A stretch of 64,000 nucleotides of DNA, taken from positions 8,889,891-8,953,890 of the forward strand of contig OX336349.1 in the NCBI GenBank assembly GCA_946902875.1, written 5' to 3'. The notes beneath the pieces were generated by a model. That model ran no database searches, had not been told where the DNA came from, and saw nothing but the letters and a program-made list of their open reading frames with translations. This stretch comes from Nematopogon swammerdamellus. Lineage: Eukaryota > Arthropoda > Insecta > Lepidoptera > Adelidae. A program made the translations under genes and the position numbers. Shown here one piece after another: positions 45,035-55,300 of the stretch (its first letter is position 1; every line of letters starts with the position of its first letter).

Positions 45035-47074
45035 ACTTTTTACCCAGCCTGCCTAGCTTTTTATGCCAAAATCACACAAATCTTTGATGTGCATGCTCCA
45101 ATACGTCAGTGCCGCCTAAAACACTTACCTGCACCCTGGCTGAGTGACAACATCAAAGCCATGATGGCTAGACGAGACCGTGCGAAAGTGAAACACAGAA
45201 GTGACAATTCCATTGACAGTCTTAGTAAGTATAAGTTACTAAGGAATCGGTGTACGAGGATGTGTAGAGATGCTCAACAACGCCACATACGCTCCAATGT
45301 CGAAAATTGCTCTCCGGCACATTGTTGGAAATACCTTAAAACACTCGGAATCGGTAAGCAGGCTAATCCAACAAAACCAAACCTCAACATGAATGCACTG
45401 AATGTTCATTTCACAACTCCACCGGTTACCATGGATGCTATGGTAAAATCTGACACTCTCCTTCAGCTGTCACAGCTGCCGATACCCGAGTTCAACCCTT
45501 TCGCCTTCAACCCTGTTACCGACTGTGAAGTTAAGAAGATTATTCTCTCCATTTCCACCAAGGCAGTTGGAGCTGACGATTTAAGCCTTGATATGTTGGC
45601 ACCAGTGCTGGAAGAGCTGTTACCCATCATCACCCATATCCTCAATCACTCTCTGGTAACCAGCTCGTTCCCTAGCATCTGGAAAAAGGCTTTTGTCATT
45701 CCTCTGCCTAAAACATCCAATCCTGTCTCCTTTAGTCAGTACCGTCCTATCTCAATACTACCAGTCCTCTCAAAAATCCTGGAACGCATTGTACACCAGC
45801 AATTGTCTGGCTTCCTTTCTCAAAACAACCTTTTGAATCCAATGCAATCTGGATTTCGTCCTTCTCACAGTACTGTTACTGCACTTGTCAAAGTCACTGA
45901 CGATATCCGTCTAAGTATGGAAAACAAAGATCTCACTGTTATCGTGTTACTTGATTTTAGTAACGCCTTCAATGCAGTTGACTTTGACATCATGGTGGAA
46001 ATGCTGAGGTCTCTTAACTTATCTCCGGAGGTAATAGATTGGTTTGACTCATACCTTCGCGGTCGCCAGCAACGTGTTAGAATTGACAATGACTTTTCTG
46101 AATGGAATGATTTAACTGCTGGTGTTCCACAAGGTGGTGTGTTATCTCCTCTGCTCTTCGCAATTTTTATTAATTTTGTCTCCAAACTCTTAGTCGCTCT
46201 CTACCACTTGTATGCCGATGACTTACAACTATATCTGGCAGGTAGTATTGACGGCATTACTGGAATCATTGATGTGATCAATGCTGATCTGGCCACCATT
46301 TTTGGCTGGACCAGATCCTTTGGACTCATCGTGAATCCAAATAAGTCTCAGGCAATGATTGCCGGAAGTCCTCGACTACTATCGAGGATTGATCGTGACT
46401 CGTTGCCTGAGATTATGTACAACGGTACTGCCATACCATATACTAGGGTTGTCAAAAACCTGGGAATTCTTATGGATGATATGCTATCTTGGCAGGCTCA
46501 GGTCAATGAGGTCAGTCGAAAAGTCTATGCTGCGGCGCACTCCCTGAGGCGGCTGCAGAACCTTCTTCCGACCTCCACAAAGACAATTCTAGCACAATCG
46601 CTGCTTCTCCCCATCCTTAATTATGCGGATGTGTGTTGCCTGGACGTTACTGAGGAACTCCTGGACAAGCTTGAGCGTCTGCAAAACATGTGTATACGCT
46701 TCATTTTCGGTTTACGTAAGTACGACCATGTTTCACAATACCGCAGACGTCTCAAGTGGCTTCCAATCCGTCTCCGCAGAAATTCCCACATTCTTGGCCT
46801 TCTTTATTCTTGTATCAACAACCCTTCTGCTCCCGAGTACCTATCTTCGCGTTTTCAGTACTTATCTTCCCACGGTGTAACGCTTCGGTCAAGTGTTGAT
46901 AATATCTTAGCCATTTCCACTCATAAAACTGGATATTACACAAACTCCTTTTCTGTGCACGCAGCTCGGCTGTGGAATCTACTACCTCACTGTATACGGC
47001 ACTGCAAGTCGCTTCCGTTATTCAAAAAACACTTAAAGTTGTACTATCTCCGTCAGTGTGAAGTCAAAAGCTAA
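45035..47074 (+). CDS. Reverse transcriptase of a truncated LINE
   Basis: Open from just after TAA at 45032-45034 to the stop at 47074, about 679 codons, with no internal stop; there is no convincing start because the 5' part is lost. Reverse-transcriptase motifs in order: FVIPLPKTSNPVSFSQYRPI, SGFRPSHSTVTALVK, the aspartate motif VLLDFSNAFNAVD, GVPQGGVLSPLLF, and YADD at 46211-46222. The C-terminal half has TKTILAQSLLLPILNYADVC and SVHAARLWNLLPHCIRHCK. It belongs to the Jockey/CR1-like group of non-LTR elements, clade not resolved. Catalytic residues look intact, which suggests recent insertion, but without an endonuclease it could not mobilise itself. Confidence 0.85.
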   Translation, partial: TFYPACLAFYAKITQIFDVHAPIRQCRLKHLPAPWLSDNIKAMMARRDRAKVKHRSDNSIDSLSKYKLLRNRCTRMCRDAQQRHIRSNVENCSPAHCWKYLKTLGIGKQANPTKPNLNMNALNVHFTTPPVTMDAMVKSDTLLQLSQLPIPEFNPFAFNPVTDCEVKKIILSISTKAVGADDLSLDMLAPVLEELLPIITHILNHSLVTSSFPSIWKKAFVIPLPKTSNPVSFSQYRPISILPVLSKILERIVHQQLSGFLSQNNLLNPMQSGFRPSHSTVTALVKVTDDIRLSMENKDLTVIVLLDFSNAFNAVDFDIMVEMLRSLNLSPEVIDWFDSYLRGRQQRVRIDNDFSEWNDLTAGVPQGGVLSPLLFAIFINFVSKLLVALYHLYADDLQLYLAGSIDGITGIIDVINADLATIFGWTRSFGLIVNPNKSQAMIAGSPRLLSRIDRDSLPEIMYNGTAIPYTRVVKNLGILMDDMLSWQAQVNEVSRKVYAAAHSLRRLQNLLPTSTKTILAQSLLLPILNYADVCCLDVTEELLDKLERLQNMCIRFIFGLRKYDHVSQYRRRLKWLPIRLRRNSHILGLLYSCINNPSAPEYLSSRFQYLSSHGVTLRSSVDNILAISTHKTGYYTNSFSVHAARLWNLLPHCIRHCKSLPLFKKHLKLYYLRQCEVKS

Positions 47075-47465
47075 AAAATCCTTTAATTCTGAATGGACAA
47101 GTATGTATGTATATATTTAGGTATTATGTATTATATAAATTGTAATTCATATGTATTTAATTTAATCTATAAATAGTAATTTATACGTTTAATTAACTAG
47201 TATGTACTTATATGTAGTGTATACTGTATATTATAGTATATTATAGTTATTTTCCTTATATTATATTTTACATTCCCACACTCAAGTATTTTGCTACTAC
47301 CTACTTATATCTCGCAACATACGACTCTCAAACATCCAAAGGTTGACTGGGAGAAATCCCTGTAAGGGATAAGTCCGCCTTTGCCCCTCATGTAAATTTC
47401 TTATTGTGTGTTTATGTTAAATGTTTTTTGGAGCAATAAAGTATTTCTATCTATCTATCTATCTT
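45035..47465 (+). mobile_element. 5'-truncated non-LTR retrotransposon
   Basis: Holds an open reverse-transcriptase frame, then a 3' UTR with ctgtaagggataagtccgcc, an AATAAA at about 47436 and a (ctat)n end at 47447-47465. No endonuclease domain upstream, so it is a truncated insertion. Relics of the same 3' end lie at 14165-14640 and 25955-26140. Confidence 0.82.
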
Positions 47466-47743
47466 TAATTTGCATTAACCATTTTGTGTTTGTCCGTAAG
47501 TGTAGATAGTTTCAAATAATTTTTAATAATTATAAATGATTGTATGTATGAACAGATTCTTTGTGGGCGAAACTAAATAAAAGAATTAAAATAAATTAAA
47601 ACTTTATATTTTATTTTGTAATTAGCTTTATAAATGAACCGACTTTTACTTTTCTTTTAAGTATCAATATAAAGTTTAAAATATATACACTTTCGTGAAA
47701 CAAATTTGTGAATTATTTTGTATGAGACCGCGCCTCTATAGAT

Positions 47744-47815
47744 GATTGTGACAGATGAGTGGTATAGGCCTTGGCTAGTAAACGACAGGTTACGGATTCG
47801 ATACCTGCGGTAATA
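47744..47815 (+). repeat. Possible tRNA-derived fragment
   Basis: gatgagtggtataggccttg as an A-box-like block and ttacggattcgatacctgc as a B-box-like block. It does not fold as a tRNA by eye. Confidence 0.3.
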
Positions 47816-47910
47816 GTTTATGCACCACTTTCGTTCTCTCAACAAGTACATTTCTAAATTGTACAAACGGCAAAACTTATGCCTACGGCATTTCTGCCAG
47901 TTAATAATTT

Positions 47911-47995
47911 TTTAGGGTTCCGTAGCCAGCTATAGTGGCAAGGACCCTTATAAAATAGGTGAGGTGTTTGTCCGTCCGTCCGTCCATTTATCTAT
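47911..47995 (+). mobile_element. S4 5' fragment
   Basis: ttagggttccgtagccagct then gtccgtccgtccgtcc. Confidence 0.5.
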
Positions 47996-48423
47996 TTAAA
48001 CTGTTAAGGAGAATTAAAATTGTATTATTGTTTACGAGTTTGTTCTCGCGAAAGCCGCGTCCACTCACTAATTATCTGTGGAGGAAAAGGAATCGGTTTG
48101 TTTGTGAACAACGTTCGGACTTGATTTTTACCTAACTAACAAGGTTAATTATATGGTAGGTATCTGCAAAGGTTCTATAAAGCGTTATTATTGTTTAGCT
48201 GAAAAATTTGTTCAGAGAAATGAATGGTTGAGAAGGTCTGGTGGCTCCACGCTGCGAGTTGCTCGTCGGTGGCGAGTAAATATTTCGAGAAGATTATTAT
48301 TATGTATTGGTGGCCGGAGCTTCAGAGCAAATCTTATGTATTCAATGGACCATTTGCTCGCGGCTTAGTCTAGCAGCACATTTTTTTATTTAGTATTGTT
48401 TTATGCTAAATGACCTACTAAAC

Positions 48424-48565
48424 CTGTGATATTGTGGGGGTATTACTACTCATTCCTGTCGAATAGATATATCCTGTCAGTGTTTACCTTTCTTCGTGCC
48501 GGCTACGCTGAACTGGCCGGAAAACACAGATAAATCCATAGCCGTTTCGACTGAGTTTCACTATG
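48424..48565 (-). mobile_element. Diverged S1 fragment
   Basis: cctgtcagtgtttaccttt, cgtgccggctacgctgaact and catagccgtttcgactgag. The rest of 48000-49240 is AT-rich flank with one gaggccgaagaccgag motif near 48747. Confidence 0.5.
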
Positions 48566-49247
48566 TTCACGCAATTTAAACTATTGTCTAGTTTTGCCCG
48601 CGGCTTTGACTAAAATAGTAAAGTGCAGAATGAAGTGGAGCTAACTGAAAATACATTAAGAAAATAGTTCACTTCAAACTTGAAACATGAAAATTTCGTA
48701 ACTGTTGGTTTGTACGATGTCCGCTGTTGAAGAATTGCATCGAGGGCGAGGCCGAAGACCGAGCAGCGTAAACATGCCCGTCGTCCGCGATTGAAGACCT
48801 CCACGAAATGATACAATAACATTCACATACGTCTAAAGTCTATTTATTTAACCAATATTTTTTGTTTTGTTTGTGTAAGGTTAGTTTTAATTGTATTATC
48901 CAATAAAGCATTATTCGATCGAACAAAGAATAAGTTTATGTAAGACAACTCAACATTGTAATTTATGTTATTCAAATATTTATACAGATTTTTTATATTA
49001 CATAGATCCTTTTAGATTATTTTGGATTTAGATACATTTTATTAATTTCTTTATTTTAATTAAGTTTCTTTGTTCCTTTTTTCCCAATTTTACATTAGTG
49101 CCAATAAATGCCAGTTATGATAAATTATTATCATTGAAACGACAGCGCGAGCTCACAGAAAAACGTCTGTAAGCTCCCGTCCGATAGAGCACGGAACGTG
49201 TAGATTTTTTCACTTATTTTTGTAAAGCAGTCACAGAGTGCGTGGCT

Positions 49248-49283
49248 CTATAAATAGGGGTGTTCCAGGGCCGGTTGCTCAGT
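49248..49283 (+). promoter_or_regulatory. Troponin C core promoter: TATA/MEF2-like site and initiator
   Basis: ctataaatag at 49248-49257 is both a TATA box and an exact fit to the MEF2 consensus CTA(A/T)4TAG. The arthropod initiator TCAGT is at 49279-49283, with its A 32 bp after the TATA start. The 5' UTR would be about 60 bp to the ATG at 49341. Confidence 0.75.
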
Positions 49284-49340
49284 GCCACTACACTCACACA
49301 CGCGTTCGGTTCGTCACACCCGCTACACTAACCTGACATC

Positions 49341-52300
49341 ATGGTGAGCATCGATCAATAAATAAATATAAATCAATAAAATAAAAATTAGAAAAAAGTG
49401 AGTTTATAGAATTAAAAAGTGAAATAAAAGTGCGCGAACGGGGTGCTGCTGTTGAATGTATAAAGTATGATAGTGAATAAATGAACATTATAATTTATTT
49501 ATTCTTTATACACCAATTCATACAAATTGGGTTGTACCCAACAAATTGCGGTGTAGGCGAGCCTAATGCCATGAGGCATTTTATTCTATATAACATTTGC
49601 GATGTGGGAGAATTATTACATGCAGGCGAACAAGTATATTTTGTAGCAATGTATTAAATTGTAAAGAAGACTACAAGTGACATTTACAAAGATTACTCAA
49701 AAGGTTTGGGAGTATGTGTCACTCGGATGACCTGACGGACAGCGTGACTTGTTTACTAAAATTAAAAAAATCATGCATCCATTCCTGAAATATATTTATG
49801 AATAGCTTCTTAAATATAAAACTTAAGTATTATAAATATCTTTCGCATTTTTATAAGCTTCCAGTGGGTACATCTATTATTAACAATCATTCTTCTGAAT
49901 CGATTGAAATCCCAAGTGTATCCAATCACGATAACAACTACATTATTGACGTTGTTGCTAGGAAGAACATTCCCAGGGTTCAAAATGTTTCAAGTTCAGT
50001 TTCAAACTCCAAGCGAAGCCAAGGAACAGCTATGTTATATTATCGTATATTATAAAAGCTAAGTAAATATTTTCAAATTTTTTTAATAAACCATTAGGCA
50101 TTTTATAAAAAAGTCAATATATAAGTAACTTTAAACAGTTCAGTAGCTGAAAGTTATCAAACAACTTTGCAGTAAAATATTTCATATAATTTATGCTTGT
50201 ATTAGATGATACCTCATGGCTTGTATTGTATATATTTGAATTTGTATTTTAACATTTAATTAATTAAGATCACATTGATCTTCAAATGTAAATAAAGGTT
50301 TTAGTTTCTGCCCTGGGTGAATTTATTTATTCAACAGCAAAAATAGGTACTAAATAGACAATTAACTAAAAACTATAATATATAAAAAATCTCGTTTAAA
50401 CTGTCTCCGAAATGACCGCGCAGGGTACCTAAAACACTCGCTGCATTTCCACGTTGAATAGCAAGGGCTATCCGTTGCGTGAGGAATGTTTCGCAGTTAG
50501 GTACTCCTGGCATTTCTGTTAATAGAACCTATTGACCGAACAAATTTTTTTGATTCTTTACTCCAAGCACCCATAGTCTCGACGGCGAATGCGAGGAAGT
50601 ATGTCTAGCTAAATTAAAGCATTAAATACAAAGCCCATGCTCTTCAGACATTACTAAAATAGCTTTTCACATTCACAAATAAGACCGAGAACGGACAGAC
50701 GCCGGATGTTTTCAGATTCCAACAGCGGACTGTTTACCCATGATCCTCGAATTAGTCAGAAAGCCGACCAAGGTCGATTCGCAAATGTAAATCGAAGACT
50801 AGTGCTTCGTGCGGAGTTACGTACTGTTTATGTTGTAACTTCTCTGAGAGCTATGGAATACGTAATGTGAAGTACGAGTACCTATATCAGTTATCGAACG
50901 TACCAGAAAGGCCTACGTGAAACGAGAGCTTGAAAAAACTGAACCACTGAATCCTTTTATTAAGATGAAGAATGTTATCGTTGGCGTTGGAGTTGGCGTA
51001 AAAATGAAAAACTAAAAATATTATTTAAGTTAAAAACGGTCTTAAAATAACATTAATACCTTTGGAAGTACATTTGAAGAATGTTTTTATTGAACCACTC
51101 TCAATAATTGTCTCATATTATGCACCTATGGTATGTACTTACTTATAGTTGATATTTTTTTTTGCAACCAAAATATAAACAATGTAAATATAGTACCTAA
51201 TTCCTTGTGATATAATCAAGACATGTTATTTAACTTGAAATAAGATATACCACGGAGGTACGTCAAACACCATAAACTTTCGAATACTATAGATTTGGAA
51301 AAGTCGCAAACATTATGCCAGTTGAAAATGTTTTAATGTCTTCCGACTAGTTGTACCTACGTCACATTCCACTTCTTAGTTGTGTTGATCTTTATTATTT
51401 CGTAAGAACAAATATAACAGAAACTTTTAACGATGTGTTAAGTTTATGAGCCGATTTTATTAGCCGATGAATTGTTATCGAGTGTTGAAAAACTTACGAG
51501 CTCGGAAGATCCTAAATTTAAACTTATTCACACGCTCGATAAGTTCGGTTACTTCGTTGAAGTTGAGTCTGCTTCGAGCTTCATGCTTGTTTTATGATCA
51601 ACACTTTTCCTTTGAATATTTTATCGCAGTTTTCTCAATTATTATAACATTAAAACTTTGCAAGGCCCTTTACACAAATTTAAGCAGTTCCCTTGTTAGA
51701 AATACTTTTTAATGAAAAAATATTTTCAAGAACTCCTTTAAAATACTTCACTGCTTCACAATTAATATTTTCACAAAAAAATTCAGGAGCGCGAGTTCAT
51801 CCCTTGAAAAGTTTTCTCCCGCATACTTTGCGCTATAATGTGTCCATCTCCTGGGATAAAAAAAACTCGTATGATGCGTTTTCTATGTGCAGCTTATTAA
51901 TTTATGGAAAACGTATATATGTATAACATCTCATATGTGTATTCTTTAAAATGTACTGTATTATAATATCTATATTCTCGTGATATTGAATCATGTTTAG
52001 ACGGAATCGCATTACTGTGAGCTTTACCGATTATGTGCAGGACTCCGACGATGAGCAGAAGATGGCCATCATGCGCAAGGCCTTCCAGATGTTCGACACC
52101 ACCAAGTCTGGGTACATCGAAGTGCTGAAGATCTCTACCATCCTCAACACCATGGGACAACTCTTCGACGATAGCGAGCTCCAAGCTCTCATCGATGAGA
52201 ATGACCCAGAAAGTAAGTGTAACAGTTATTAGTTATATTTTCTTTAGCTAATACTACTACTAGAGAATTCAATTCATATTCAACTAAAAAATAAAAAACA

Positions 52301-55300
52301 CCAATATTCTCTAAAGAGTTGTGAAATAAAATGAAAGAAATCCATAGAACATTTTATAATTCCTCCGACTGCGTTCCTGCCCGACACCCTGAGGTGACGG
52401 GAGGTGACAAAAAGCTGGATATCTCCCCCCCTGAGACCGTCACGTGGTTTATCGTTATAGAAACCGTCGCTCCCTAATCTGTTTTTTTTTTATGGAAACT
52501 GACACGTTTGGCTACATAACCTACAACATCCGTGATGTCAGCCCATAACACCGGGTGAACTTGGTGCCACGTAAGTGCTTCCCTTCGGTCGTGCTGGCTA
52601 CACTGAACTGGACGGAAAGCACGAACTATTTACATAGCCGTTTCGACCGACCTTTCATTCAGTGCGGTGGTACCAACCCGGGAGGGTTAAACCCTGTTGT
52701 GATAAATTATGTTGATAATAAATTAGACAACAACCTCTTTGTCCGCCTTGTAGCTGGCATGGCGCCTCTCTGAGCGTGGTTTCGCGAGGAGTGGGGTTAT
52801 TGGCTGTGTGTTAATCGTTCTTTGAACTTTTGGGCACAGCCACCCGTGCCGGTAGTCTATAAAAAAAAAAAAAAAAAACCCTACCACCTAGTAATATAAG
52901 AAGGGAGTCATATCCTTTAGTCGCCTTTTACGACATACACGGGGAGAGATGCAGTGGGGCTATTCTTTAAAGTACCGGCCCCCACACGGTACAATCTACC
53001 ATCCTCAGTTCAGTTCAGTTCAGCATTTTATCGCAAATATTTGAGCCTACTTAGGTGTATTAGCGGTATACTTCGCATTGGCTGAAAGTTTAAAATGTTT
53101 GTCCACCCACACAGTACAGTCACGATGATTCATAGTAACATCTTTCCTCAGAGCAGAGTTAGACGATTGCATAGTGAATTGACAAGAAAGGATTGAGCAA
53201 ATTTTCAATACATTCTTTAGTATTCGCCGGTTTCACAACTTCCGGTTAAGTCTCATTGAACAGTTATCTGTAGGTTAACATGCATTTTTTTCATGCATTA
53301 GACAAGAGTTAACCGGCAACTATATTTTAGCTGAAGTTGGTGAAATCGACCGTAAAGTGAAATACAATGACATTTTAACACATGAAGGTATGGAATACAA
53401 TGAAATGGAAAATAATTTGACAAAATGCAATTGAATAGAGATTAAATGTTTGATTTGATTTCATAGACATTATTTGTTGTGCGTCTAAAACAATACGTAG
53501 AGAGTAATATAAGACACAAAGTATGCGAGGTGCTGGACTTTGTTACGCGGCTAAAACCTGTCAATGTTCAGAATAATTTAAACAGTAAAGTGTGTTTACT
53601 TTGGTTCTGGCATTAATTTACTACGTACCATGCCAAGAGAAACAGAGTTGCATCTAATGGATCAGATCACAGCGGACGGACATACACCAACACATGGGGA
53701 GGTGGAGGGAATATCACGTAAATTATTCACATTAAACGGCCCGTATCTTCTGGTAGGATACTTTAAGCGTCACATCAATATTTAAAAGTTTGGTATGAAA
53801 AGTCGAATTAAAAATAATATTTATTTCCTAGATGACATTTGGCTTCTGTGCCTTCATGGTTTTAAAATAGTACCTACCCGTAAGTAAGTTAACTAGAACA
53901 AGACCGTATTTGAATAATGCGTGGTCGAAGTGATGCGAGGTCGAAGGCCAAGCTGCTTATAGTTGAATGATGTTCATACTCAAGATAAGAAAACTAGGGC
54001 GAAGCCGAAGCCCGAGCGCATTTAGCTAAGCTATTTTTATATTCACGGTAATTGAGTCTGTAATGTAATCAAAAGCCATGCTGCTCTTGGTCAAAATTAA
54101 AATAAAATATTTATGATTTGGAGACTTCTGTTTATTGCAACGGTGTAGTGCCTTGAAATCTTTATCGTTACCGAATCGATATCGTATAATAAATAACGTT
54201 TTAATTTTGAAATACATACAATTAAAATCTGTTTTTAAGTTTTTAGCAGAGTCCACTAGAGCTTCAACTCATTATCAGGCGAATGAGGGAGACATTTCAG
54301 TTTGAGCTCCCTTAATGCTTGTTAGATTGACGCGCGATTAAGATATTTGCTTTTTCGGTCAGATTGTAGAAATGGACTTAAAAACATTTTACTATAACTA
54401 CTACCAATTGTTAACAGTGCCTCGGAAAAACTATTTTGTAGTTCTAAATGATACAGAATTGTGTCTTTTGGTGCATGTGCATACCGTGTACCTTTCAAAA
54501 ACAAGTCCCCAGCGTATTCGGTGAATTGAAATAGATCAACATATTCCAGGAATCCCGCGCTCTTCGTATATTTTTACATGCACCGACGTGTCCGCTCTAA
54601 TGAGGTTATTTCAGTAGAGGAGTGTCTCCGCGGATATTTGGGTTCGGTGTGAAAGATGGCCGACACAGCTCCGCGATATTCCAGCAAGTTTGCGGCGCTG
54701 AAAGACGCGCCCGAAATAAAACGGTCGCCGTTTTACAGCCGTTTTTCATTTTCTTTTGATTTGTTTGCTAAACATTTTGGAATGCAAATGAAATGAATGG
54801 AAATAAGTGTATTTTTCTAAAATACGAGTAAATAATTGAATATGAACTAACATTTTAGTTTGTTTAAATTTGGTAAAATACTCAAAGGATTATAGATGTT
54901 TTGGTTTTGAAATAATAAAGTAAGGGAGTCGTTGTCTGCATTGTGTTTGCAGACAGCGGCAAGGTGAACTTCGATGGCTTCTGCAACATCGCGGCCCACT
55001 TCCTTGAGGAGGAGGACGCTGAGGCCATGCAGCAGGAGTTGAAGGAAGCCTTCAGGTACAGCCTCCGCTCAATCTCCTTGTATACCATCAACAATTCTTT
55101 CGACACTTCTTCGTATGTGTAATTGAACCAGCGGATACCAAAGACTAAATTGTAACAAACTCAAGATTACCTAGTCACTGACGTACTAGTAACATTTATG
55201 AATGCTAAATAAAGAATAAGCAATTTACCTACTTAACCAGTACCTGCTTCAGCACAGAACATTGCAAACACGAAACGGGTGCTCAAAAAATCTCATGACA

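Noticed and set aside
47447..47465. Independent (CTAT)n microsatellite
   Set aside because: Its position directly after the LINE poly(A) signal makes it the LINE's tail.
48153..48368. 71-codon open frame with many Arg
   Set aside because: No homology recognised, no poly(A) signal or promoter, and AT-rich surroundings; chance frame.
49798..50055. 85-codon open frame in troponin C intron 1
   Set aside because: AT-rich low-complexity translation and no supporting signals.
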